Source: Myoxocephalus aenaeus
Lineage: Eukaryota > Chordata > Actinopteri > Perciformes > Cottidae
Assembly: GCA_038501785.1 (NCBI GenBank)
Contig: JBAMJR010000053.1
Span: 7,809,001 to 7,873,000 of the forward strand
Direction of reading: 5' to 3'
Length of the DNA: 64,000 nucleotides
Within the stretch, counting starts at the first letter, position 1; the number at the start of each line of letters is the position of its first letter. The position numbers and the translations under genes were made by a program. Under the pieces are notes generated by a model. That model was not told the DNA's origin. It saw nothing but the letters and a program-made list of their open reading frames with translations, and searched no databases. Positions 53,736-64,000 of this stretch are shown piece by piece.

Positions 53736-56700
53736 ACACACACACATGCACGTGCAGTCAGCTCACAAAGGCAAGGGTTATTATAGAGATGTGGGGTGAA
53801 GTGGTAGGAGTGTATGAGCTTTAAGAGGCTTTTCTAGTCTGGACTTATGGAGAATCTGTCACATCTCCCGAAAGGCCAGGTGCTCCGGGTCTAACAAAGC
53901 AGTTTTATTGAGCAGATCTACCCAGTGGAATTACCACGAGCCTATTACCGCACCAGCTTCCTTATGAACTAATGGAACTGTTCACAGCTTGGCTGATAAT
54001 CACATCTGAGATAGAACTTCAGACGGTCAGATAAGGGGAGGCGGAGCTAAGAGAGTACAGACGGAGACAGTAAGCAGCAATGATGCACTCACACTGTTGG
54101 AAGTGAATGACAACCAACTGGATGTTGTTCGGTGAGACAATAGCAGTGAAATCTGGCAACATTGGTAAAATATTTTTTATCGAGCCTTGAATACAGATAT
54201 TGAATGATAATTATTGCTGTAGTATTGGTGTGAATTTTTATACACATTGTAAACATGGGTTTATAGCCTCATTTACTAGTTTCAAGTCGTCTTCAATACA
54301 GCATGATGTTCATTAGTAAATGATGGTCCCATTTAGAGTAAAATAGAGGATAAACCAGGGTAAGCTTTAGGGTGTGGCTACTTTGTGATTGACAGGTCTT
54401 TATGACAGCGTTGGCAGCTCTAGATGTTTTCGTCTTAGAACTTTAACCCTTCCACGGTGTGTTTTCAGTTCATAAAAGTTAATTTTTGGTTGCCTAAAAA
54501 AATGTTGTCAGGGTTTAGTTGTATTTAGCCTTACCTATCACTTCTGGTTGCAAAAAGCCAAGATGGAGCTGACTAAAATGCCAACTCAAGGCTTCAAAAT
54601 GGCAGTCCACAAACCAATAGGGGACGTCACAGTGACCATGTCCGCTTCGGATATAAAGTCTATGGGTTTGTAGCAATACATTTTGGAACACAAGATGGTT
54701 TCATCCACACAGCGGAAAAGATAGTGGGAGAAAGAGCCTCTATTCTCCCTCTGGAAATGGGAAGCAGAGACAAAATGTTCCAGAGCCTGTGGAGCAGAGA
54801 GCCCAGAGTAGCTTGGCAAAGGTAAACAGGGGAGGGGAAGAAGGACGCAGGTGGGTGCAGGTAACAAGCCCCAATGGGACATACCCATACACATCTGAAA
54901 TGATTGCCTTGACACTACTGCAGCGAAAAACTAGTGAACATGTTAGCACCTCAGCAAGTTAAAACCTTTACTGACAATATGAAAGATCATGAACATCAAA
55001 GATGTAAATCGGGAAGTGGCTACAGCAAGCTAGAGCTCTACAGAGTTTAGTTGCAGCTAAAGAATACCAATTAATTCTATTCATGAGCACACGTTCAACC
55101 TGCTGTATTCTTGCATTGAAATCAGATCCTGCAGGCACTTGGCCCTCCATGGGACACGATTTAAGATCCTGTGGTAGATCCCATCTGAATATAATTGTGT
55201 GTTGCTGATTTCCCTCCAGAAAAGCATTACACCAACAACAACCCCTGTGCATCTACTATTACTAGAGTGGCTGCATTTCCAAACGCTGCAGACAAAAGGT
55301 CAGCATACTGTAACCTCTTACAGTCTTTTAATTACAGGAACAAGTACATGTTCTAAATGCTATGTTATGTGTAACCAAGCATTTAAGACATTTTAGTAAA
55401 CAAAAATCATACTGAGCCATTAGCACATAGAATTGTGAACCCTGCCTCTATAAAAGCGACAGGCTAATTAATTAGATGCTGGACTAGGAGGAGAGGCAGT
55501 GGACTCGTCCTCCAGGGTCACCTGCCCTGACAGTTGTGCCATTTTCATCCAGTTGTCATGGCTGCCTGAATAATTATGGATTCTTCTTACTGTGATGTTT
55601 TGATGGCTCCACCACCAGTAACTGAAAACCCTTGAGGATTATGTCAGTGAACGCTGAGCACTACAGTATGTGTATGTTAATAAAAGGGAGTACAGTTCTA
55701 CGGTGACAGCTTTATTCGAGCACTTTTGCTTTTCTGTCGGCAACAATCCAACCTCTGTTTGGGGAGGTAACATTGGTGAGCTGAAGATACTATCCAAAGA
55801 TGCACTTGAGATCTATAAGATCTTATGGTCTCAATAAAAGTCAAAAATAGTGACGAGCATTCTCCAAATGAGAATAACTTCACTGATTCTGAATATTAAA
55901 ATAATGAAATGTGTAGATATGCATTTGTTTTTAATTCAGTACGAACTGAACTGAACATAAATGTTTCCAATCTCTTGAACAGCCTTGTGAATATGCCTTC
56001 CTTCCTTTCTAATGTTGCCCTCAGACATACAAAGTGAAAGATGAAAGCCACCTAAATAACATCAAGATGCTATTTACTTCTAACTTTACCAGCCTTGTTC
56101 CCCTAAAGCCATCTCCCACCCTCACCTGTTAAGCGCCATCGTGACTGTGGCTCCTGGCTGCATTTCGTGACTGGCAGCTACCGCGGCTTCTGCCAGGGAT
56201 GCTACTGCCTGCGTGGCCTCTGAGGCTTGAGTGGTTTGAATTGTCATCTCGCCGCCCTGGAGGGTGGCCCAGTTCTGCTCCACCTGCAGGGGGAAAATAT
56301 ATAATTTCACAAGGAAAACAAATGAGTATCTGGAGGTTAGGTGACACAGATTGCATGACACTGACTGTTATTGGATTATTGGTGATCTGGCATGCGTTTT
56401 GACTTTGTGGTGCTGAACGGACAGCTCCCGATGAGCACACTTTACACACTGCATACTTGTTTTATTAAATCTATCAATTTATGCGTTTTAGGAAATGAGA
56501 AAGTAGTTGATTTGGAGTTTATTACTACAGTCTGTGTGTGCTGTAGTAATAAAAAAGTGATTTGTGGTATGTGTCATGTGCATGAGGTTGTACCTCTCCA
56601 TCAGTCACGGTGGTGTAGTTGACCTGCGCAACCGTCACACCGGGCAGCTCCGACGCATCTGCCAAGGTGGCGACTGTGTGTCCTGTGCCAACCTGAGAGA

Positions 56701-59700
56701 AAAGGGTGCATTGAAAAAAGTTAAGAAACGTGAACGGATGATGTATCACACCTTAGAGTGGCTAAAACAGATTGTGATTTGTGCTAAAGTACTAAAATGT
56801 ACCTGGATGAGCGAGACCGTTCCATCAGGGTTGTTGATGGTCTGTACCACCGTTTGTTGGGGCACAAGGTGAGCGATACTCTGCGCAGTGGTCATATGGT
56901 GATGGGTGACGGTTGGCGTGTGATCCTCAAAAGCGTACAACAGATCCTCACGGCCATGCTGCTTGTAGCAGTTCTTAACGATGGTCCGCAACGCCTGCGT
57001 CCAAGACACCTTGGGAGACATAAATACGTTAATAAGTTAATACGGCAAATTGTTCTCCAGACTTGTTTAAGGACTACCGGCATTGATTTTGGGACCTAAT
57101 GTACAAAAAGAGACGTGGAATCTTATGCTTGTTAACTATTTCGCCCCATCGGAAAAGTGGATAAATCAGGCTTATCAAGAACAAATGCCATTTAAAGGGA
57201 AGGGAGCTACGAAAACCAGTATTTCCCTGCAAAGTATCCCAGTAGGATGTCATTACTGCAGTATTTCGCTCACCCTCTGTTTCTGCTCCTCTGTACGGAC
57301 GTCACTGCGGACGTTGGCCCAAGGGATGTCCTCTGGCCACCACAATGGCTTGCAGCTCTCCTTACCCCAGCCAGGCTTCCCTCGGCCCGTCGAGTACTTC
57401 AGCATTTCAGGGATGAACGCTCGCAGCTGGGCCTGAGGCAAAGGGGAGATACATGGAGAAAAGAGATGACACCAAAACTCCAAAGTGGAAAACTGCAGTG
57501 TCTCTCTCAGACACACATAAGCTCACACGCCCTTGAGCAGGAGGCGCGTATTGATCGGGAACCCGCTGACGGGTGCTGAGTTGGTCAAGGCCTGCAAATA
57601 GAAACAGGCTTTCTAAAAGGAGAACAATGCGATCATGTTTAATAACGGACCAATCTATGGCCGTGGCTCCAGCCTGATGTGTCAGACAGACACCAGGGGA
57701 ACATAGGGGGTGCACCAACACAGTTCAGCAGTCAACCTGTCCCTGCATAGGCTCCAGTACACTCAGCGGGAAGTATTAACAAGGTTAAGCCGGCCAATAT
57801 TGTGAAAAAGAAAATCAATGTCAAACAAAACATTACATTTACTTTGGTCAATCAGGATGTGTGCTACATTATGGACTTGTGTAAAGACTCAAGTTAGTGT
57901 TTCATTATTGTATAATGACTGTATCAGTTAGTGCTTGTCCACTTTGTTTGAGTGAACCATTCACAAACGATGAAGTAAGGGAGCCAAGCGTCTTCAGTGC
58001 AGGTCGTTGGAACTAAAAAAGCTGCTGTAATCGTGGGCTGATTGCTTCGCCCTGGAGTCAAGAGACCGGCACTCAAATCGTCTGTTCTTCAGAGCCAGGG
58101 CTTGTTGTGGTCACTAATTGTAAAAGAGGAAATTATCTAATTTTTGGGGCTACTACAAATAATTGAGAGTTTATATATAGTTTTTTATAATAATATATTG
58201 GGAAATCTATTCTTTGTCTTACAGGAACACATTATTTAAAAATACTGGTTGCTTTGTCTGCTATGTTTGAATGAGAGGCTTCTGTAACTTTGCACTGTGC
58301 CCCATAGCAGGGAATGAGTGGGGGTCTTAATCTAATCTGATTTGCTTGCTATTGATCATCCGCCAGCATACATACTTCCCGTGTGGCAGTGGGTGGCATG
58401 CCTATCCATCACCATCACCACTTCCAGAACAAGCATGCTCTCACACTCACTGACAGGCTGGGGTGGGGGTTTACTGCCAATGTCCTCAGTGTCCTGGTAA
58501 TATGCAAGCATCACCGGGGGATTATATTGCACAATGAGGCACTGCAGCGTCTGCCTGCCTTGACATCATGGGCTAAATTTGGTTCTGGGAGAAATAAATC
58601 CATCCCCCCCCCCCCCTTAGACCCCCTTATTGTTTTAAACTCACAAACTACCAATATGTGTCAAATTGGATCTTGATAGAAAATGGATGGCCAATACTTT
58701 GGAACAACACATCCGGTGGTTTGAGTAAAGGGGCTTCACTTCAGCCAACACTTGGCATACTGACAGAACAACTTGGATTAACCCTAGAAAGACGGATTTA
58801 GTGGCAAAAAGATGCTTGCATTTCCACCTGTGGCTCATCCATGTGTGAATGTGTGTGGATGCATGTGTGCTAGGCCAGATGGCCTAATTACAGTGGCGAG
58901 TGAGTTAAGTGGCATGTTGAGCTCGCACCCACCAGTCCACCCCCCCTTCCCATTCTAATCCTTCAAGCAATGGTTCAATCAGCATTTAGGAAGGCGGCTA
59001 TGTTGCCGAGTCCCTGGTCCTAACAAGGCTAGGGGGTAATTATGGGCTCAGGCTAGACCCAGGATCACCTGCTACAGATGCTCCATATATCAGACTGGCC
59101 GGGGCCTACTAAACCTCACTTGGGGTTACTTCAGCTGTTTTAAACATACTGCAGATGTCTGGATAGAAGACAATAAGGCCTCGCTGATAAGGATGAGGAG
59201 TGCGAAATCTAAATTAGCTCCCTTTCATTGCAGAGTTCTCATTTCCAACGACAATCAACCTTTCCAGGAACTGTACAACATGCCATCTCCAACACTTGAA
59301 GCACACATGCCTCTAAAACCCCCCACCTCCACACCTTTCCACCTGACTTGGCCACGCTGAGTGAGGCAACATGTTACTCGTGATAATCTCATCCTACAAC
59401 CTCCAGAAAAACAAGCATAAACCAACACCTGCCCTCCGAGGACCCACCAGGCCCTGGTATTGGCCACCGTGCTCCCAGGGGTGAGGACGGTCTCTGAGGG
59501 ACACTGTCATGGCGGCTACTCTGACGATGATCCTGAGAATGCGTCAGCAGCCCTGGGATGGAAGAGTAAACAAGCCGGGTTCCCTCGGGTGAAGAGAGTA
59601 CTCAAGCTGCCAATGGTGCTAATGTTGCAGTGTGCGATCTACCAAGAGCAGTGTACTCTGCACATCCTCTCGCTGATCACTGGTACCACAGCAAGGCTCG

Positions 59701-61803
59701 CAAAGAGAGGAGACTTGCCCTGTTTTTCAGATGACAACACTACCTATTCATCAAGCATACTGTCTGCCTGAATTACAATGTCAAAGTCCCACTTTACCAA
59801 GAAAATGTATTCATGTATTTTAGAAATAATTACTGGTTAAACATGAAAGAATCAAACTAATCAAGTGACACTGATGGACATGTAAAATCAGCTGCAATGA
59901 AATGTTTAACCTTGATTCATATTCATTGCTAGCTAAACTCACAACGGACATGAAAAACAAACGGTGACGCTGATTTGTGGCCAACTGGTGCCCTCTGCTG
60001 GGACCGTCGACATTGTGTTTGTGCCTCAGACACCAAAAGGGAGTTTTGGACTTGTCAGTTTCTACAAAGGAACAGCTGTTTAATTGGACCATATTATGTT
60101 GGACCATAATGGATAAGCAGAGAGAGTATTGAGCCTGACCTGGGTCATCTTGTCCACAGAGACAGGTATGCCATCAATGGTGAGGGGGGGCAGCTCCGAG
60201 GCCAGGTCTCCACAAGCGGGGGCATGTTCAGCCAGAGCGTTCTCCAGATCCTCCAACATCATGCCCTTATACTTCCTCACCTGGAGGATAGAAAAACAGT
60301 TGTGGCACAGTTTTAGGTCATTGCTGTAGCTATTTGCTAATTGTTGATTAAATCAACAGATAAGGGGTTGACTTCCTTTTGGATCATCATTTAACATTTG
60401 AGTCACCTATCAAACAAAAAAAAAAGACAAATAATTGCAAATACCGGCTGACTGTAACACTCACCACGTTCTCCAGAGGAGCAGCACCAAACACCTTGAA
60501 CACAGGGTTGGGTTTGGAGGGAGAGATACACAGCACTATGGCCTGTTGGCCCACTCTGGTGGTGTACTCATCCAGGGTGGCTCGCAGTTTCCTGTAAGCA
60601 CAAACCATAATTTACCTCCTGGTTCACAGTAAAAGTACAACACCAACTCTGTCTGAGAGTGGACAAGGATATACTATGGGAAATACATGGAGGCATAGGG
60701 GACTATTGGCCTATTGGTGTCTGAAGCTCACCTGAGCAGACGAGTCTGCTGCCTCTTGCGGATGGAGGGGTTGGATTCAAAGACGTGAGGCCTCTTTCTT
60801 TTCTTACCGGTTGCCACAGCAGCAGCAGCTGCCATGCCTACTGGCCCTGAGAGAGAGAGAGAGAGATATCATTTTTTTATTGTTAGTAAAAGTAGAGGCT
60901 AGTAATAAGAATGAAGGATATTCTCTAACTTGTCTTTGAATGCTGTTTTCCCCCCCTCTCTGATATGAGCTTTCAATAATGTACAGCCAGCACAATTCAA
61001 TCTTCTTTTTTGGTTTTGATTTTAATTATTTTTTCAAAGGGATACAATTATATTTAAAATAGACCCGAGTTGCAACTGTGTCTAACTGGCACCATTTGGT
61101 CCCTTCACAATTTGAAAGAGAGAGAGAGAAAGAAGAAAAACAGCATTATCAGTAGCTTGATGGAAGGCAAGACAGCAGAGTGGCACTGCCTCCACTAAAC
61201 AGCGCACTGGCACCACCTGTCGTTCAGTCAAAAGCATTACACTGAACTCAGGTGGCTGTGAATGTTTTACTGGATCAGCAGAATTCACCAGAGATGCAAG
61301 ATAAAATCACCCGTTTGTCTGCCAGACACTGGTTGGGAAAACTCCATTAGTGTTCTTGGATGCTTCTTATCAAATAAATCCCACTCCCACTAACTCGGAT
61401 CCACCAAATGCTCGGCTTCTCGCTACTGGGTCGAGTCTAGATGTACCTGCGGCCGCCAGGTGTGCGGTGATCTCATCAGTGCCAGCCGAGTTGAGGATGT
61501 CCGTGTCGTCGTAAGGATCATCATCTGGCGAAGACGTCGAGTCTTCATCAGCGCTCATCATGGATGCTTCCGTAAAGGTGGCCACGTGTACCTACACACA
61601 GTGATGATCCAAGTAGAATGGGTTTAACTAGCTGGAAAACATTTTTAATATCTTGTGAATAATGGGAAGAAGGATGTCTGTCTCTTCATTCTTCCACTGT
61701 CTAACTATTCGGTTGATAAGTGCACCTGATGAACTTGTTGGCTGACGGCGCTGGCCTCGATGGTGGTCATGTGTTCCGTCTGGTGAACGACGTGCTCATC
61801 CAT
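49342..61803 (-). CDS. nrf1: nrf1, nuclear respiratory factor 1
   Basis: Coding exons in transcript order: 61803-61726, 61591-61447, 60846-60732, 60591-60465, 60280-60140, 57432-57274, 57009-56803, 56692-56594, 56283-56126, 53591-53470, 49502-49342 (stop TGA at 49342-49344). They join without a break to 1,512 nt, or 503 aa, the same length as human NRF1. The protein starts MDEHVVHQTEHMTTIEA; an acidic, serine-rich amino end follows (SADEDSTSSPDDDPYDD). The nuclear-localisation signal KKRKRP is at residues 89-94. The DNA-binding/dimerisation domain (about 109-305) includes ATLDEYTTRVGQQAIVLC, GRGKPGWGKESCKPLWWPED and SWTQALRTIVKNCYKQHGRE. A glutamine/threonine/alanine-rich activation domain ends in GQAVEVVTLEQ. 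The factor binds GCGCATGCGC palindromes in promoters of respiratory-chain and other housekeeping genes; loss of zebrafish nrf1 (not really finished) affects the retina. Confidence 0.98.
51096..51420 (+). mobile_element. hAT-type MITE with imperfect 8-bp target duplication
   Basis: It starts CAGTGATTTTCAACC and ends GGTTGAAAACTG. The terminal repeats match apart from small differences. The flanking octamers are GTTTATCC (51,088-51,095) and GTTTAGCC (51,421-51,428), a target duplication with one substitution. It has no coding capacity. The GTGCCG... subterminal words also occur in inverted orientation. Confidence 0.85.
51440..51545 (+). repeat. Non-LTR retrotransposon 3'-tail-like sequence
   Basis: TTCAACTTTATTGTCATTGC followed by GTACAAGTAC and AACGAAATGGAGT is the familiar 3' end of a fish LINE family. 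It is followed by a short tandem of GTCATAGTACTAT-like units (51,508-51,545). No reverse transcriptase lies nearby, so it is a 5'-truncated copy. Confidence 0.6.
53592..56125 (-). other. nrf1 intron 9
   Basis: It contains an (AC)n repeat at 53,702-53,733 and otherwise unrecognised sequence. No coding exon is seen. Confidence 0.75.
53702..53733 (+). repeat. (AC)16 microsatellite
   Basis: Thirty-two bases of AC repeat lie in nrf1 intron 9, followed by further AC-rich sequence. Confidence 0.96.
57433..60139 (-). other. nrf1 intron 5
   Basis: No coding exon is supported. A C run lies at about 58,605-58,616. The rest is unremarkable. Confidence 0.75.
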
Positions 61804-61846
61804 TATTGGCCACCTTGTCTACACAGCTGGATCCACGGTACAAAGA
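61804..61846 (-). other. nrf1 5' UTR part of the first coding exon
   Basis: Upstream of the ATG (61,801-61,803) the exon extends to 61,846, where CTCTCCTCAG|TCTTTG is a strong acceptor with a polypyrimidine tract. The promoter and a noncoding first exon must therefore lie further upstream, probably outside the window. Confidence 0.75.
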
Positions 61847-62044
61847 CTGAGGAGAGAAAGAGAAAAAGAAGAGATGCAGCATAAGATAATGACAGGAACT
61901 GGTTTACCCGTTCATGGTGCCTGAGTAAATTCCATCTATTGATTAATGGCACAGAACTCGTATGGGGAGTAATTCCTGCTTCACTGGCTAGTGATACACC
62001 TTAGCAGATGCATATTATTGCATACGCACAATGATGACATTGTT

Positions 62045-62960
62045 GGGCCGTCTTGGCTGACATGACTCTTCAGTGTCGCGTGGCGGTCTGGGACAGTGTC
62101 TGTGGCATGGCAGACCGGGGTGGTGGTTCCCATTGTTAAAAAGGGGGACAGTAAAGTGTGCTCCAATTATTGGGGTATCACACTGCTCAGCCTTCCCATG
62201 AAGGTGTATTCCAGGGTGCTGGAAAGGAGGCTCCGACTAATTGTCTAACCTTGAATTCGGGAGGATCGATGCAGATTCCGTCCTGGCCGTGGAACAGTGG
62301 ACCAGCTCTTTACCCTTGCAGGTCTGTTCTAGAGGTCATGGGAGGTTCCACCTCCTGTCTACATGTGTAGACGGCCTATGACCTTGTCCCCCCCAGAGAG
62401 TCCTATGGCAATACAGGGTACCTGGGTCATTGCTACGAGCCATACGGTACTTGTATGACCACAGTGAGAACTGTGTCCGGATACTCGGCACAAAGTCAAG
62501 CACATTTCAAGTGCATGTTGTCCAGGGTTGTCCCTTTGGTGTAGAGTGTCCGGTTTGGGGACCTCAGAATTGCAGCACTGCTTTTTGCAGATGATGCGGT
62601 TCTATTGGCTCCTTCAGAATGCGACCTTCAGCACGCACTGGGGAAGTTTGCAGAGTGTGAAGTGGTCGGGATGAGTCAGGACCTCAGTAATCTGAGGCCA
62701 TGGTTCTCTGTCGGAAAACGGAGGATTGCGAGTAAGTCATTGCCCCAAGCGAGGGAGTTCAAGTATCTCAGGGTAAAATGGAGTGTGAGATGGACAGGGG
62801 ATTCGGAGCGGCGTCAGCAGGACTGCGGGCGCTGTGATAAAGAGATTTACCAGTCCATCTACGTTCTGACCCTCACCTACGGTCAGGAGCTTTGGGTAGT
62901 GACCATAGGGCTTCTGGAACATAACCCTGGATAAGCGGAAGCTAATGGATGGATGGACAA
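62045..62960 (+). pseudogene. Decayed LINE reverse transcriptase, 5'-truncated copy
   Basis: Plus-strand patches match the reverse transcriptase of an abundant fish non-LTR retrotransposon: WQTGVVVPIVKKGDS, NYWGITLLSLP, the LFADDAVLLA catalytic motif near 62,583-62,612, DLQHALGKF and SIYVLTLTYGQELWVV. They are spread over several frames with stops. It ends in GGATAAGCGGAAGCTAATGG followed by ATGGATGGA, the usual tail. It is antisense to nrf1 and upstream of its first coding exon. Confidence 0.85.
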
Positions 62961-64000
62961 TGATGTAACATGTCCTCAAAATCTAACATTATCTATATTG
63001 GAAGACGTGCTTATAATCATATGATGGGATACCTACGTCATTCTGATCACACATAATTGAAATATAAATTAATCAGACATACTGCCTGGTACATTAATGT
63101 GCAAATATTTTTTATATTTATGTGAACTCCAGTGCACCATGAATGCATATTCATGGGATTAAGACCACTAAACTGAATCATATTTACAAAACTGCAACCA
63201 TGCACAGCTGCCATCATTGTCATTTATTTCACATGAGGTTTTGGTACATTAATGCACAATAGTTTTCACTCTCCTCACTACAGCCACAAACATTGTGTAT
63301 ATATGAACAGTGCAAACAATATGCCTATATTTATGTTTGTGCTTCTTGTCTGAGTGCAATGACTGCACCACTGCTGCTCTGCCTCTAGATGGCTTTCTAC
63401 TGCATCAATAGAGAATATTATTTGGGATAACATCACTGTGATCAAAGCATGAAAATGTTTCACTTTCCAATTTATTATGTGTTAAATCATAGGTTTCACA
63501 AGAAATTGATTTACAAAACAGCATTCAACACATTATAGACATTAATATTGAATGATTCACACTACTTTGATACTTAACAGATAAAAACCATTCGAATGGG
63601 GATTTCTGACAGTACACGAGTAAGTAGTAAGCAAGCAAGTCTAAATGCAGTCAGTTAGACACAGTGGAAGTGTCTCTTCATTAATTGGTGAGCAGCATCT
63701 GTGTGTTGAATGTGGTATTGTAGTCTGACAGAGGGTTGAAAATCGAAAATCACTCGTACAATAAAGTTGAAGTTAACATACACACAAATACAATATGCTT
63801 TTATCCACTTAAGATATCCAGGAGTCTATCAATACACGGTCCATGTAAACACACTTGATCAGTGAAATTAATCTCTGAGGTAGATGTCTGGGGATCACTT
63901 GTTCAATTGATCCATGGTGGGCAGCTGATATATGGATCATGCATTTCAACAGATCTGTCCCATACACGAGTGTTTTCTCACTGAGAGAGACTTGGACAGT
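62961..64000. other. Upstream flank or 5' intron of nrf1
   Basis: The stretch is AT-rich with no recognisable exon, CpG island or repeat. Because the nrf1 5'UTR exon begins at an acceptor (61,846), it is probably the first intron of nrf1. Confidence 0.4.

Overview
The window is vertebrate, almost certainly ray-finned (teleost) fish, genomic DNA. It has spliced genes with GT-AG introns, CA/GT microsatellites, short hAT-type transposons, and LINE and BEL/Pao relics. Three protein genes can be rebuilt exon by exon. The gene content and order zc3hc1 > ube2h > miR-183/96/182 > < nrf1 matches the block around human 7q32. I cannot name the species.

Layout. 1-1.9 kb holds two inverted copies of a hAT-like MITE with unidentified DNA between them. 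1.87-6.68 kb (+) is zc3hc1 (NIPA) in ten exons. All ten exons and their splice sites are recognisable, but three exons each carry one extra base that breaks the frame. Its intron 2 is a U12-type AT-AC intron, two introns use GC donors, and intron 8 contains a complete 939-bp hAT element with an 8-bp target duplication. 8.41-27.19 kb (+) is ube2h, seven exons and 183 aa, intact. Its 14.6-kb intron 1 carries U12-type signals, and a 3' UTR of about 4.1 kb follows. 31.3-41.0 kb has no convincing coding exon but holds two promoter-like, CpG-containing stretches (about 34.0-34.2 and 37.4-37.8 kb). 41.01-41.88 kb (+) contains the sensory-organ microRNA cluster mir-183, mir-96 and mir-182, all within 0.9 kb. 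41.9-48.1 kb is intergenic, with a CA repeat, an NRF1-like site and a decayed BEL/Pao integrase fragment. 49.34-61.80 kb (-) is nrf1, eleven coding exons and 503 aa, intact, with a 5'UTR extension to 61,846 and its first exon probably beyond the window. A decayed LINE reverse transcriptase lies at about 62.05-62.96 kb, in the nrf1 5' region.

How the parts relate. ube2h (a ubiquitin-conjugating E2), zc3hc1 (nuclear basket / cyclin B1 ubiquitylation adaptor) and nrf1 (transcription factor for nuclear-encoded mitochondrial genes) are separate transcription units, not an operon. The microRNA cluster is on the ube2h strand and converges on nrf1, so its primary transcript most likely starts in the 34-38 kb region. 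I found no prokaryote-like or wholly new system. The points most worth a second look are the clustered frame breaks in zc3hc1, the U12-type introns in two adjacent genes, and the unannotated regulatory DNA around the microRNA cluster.
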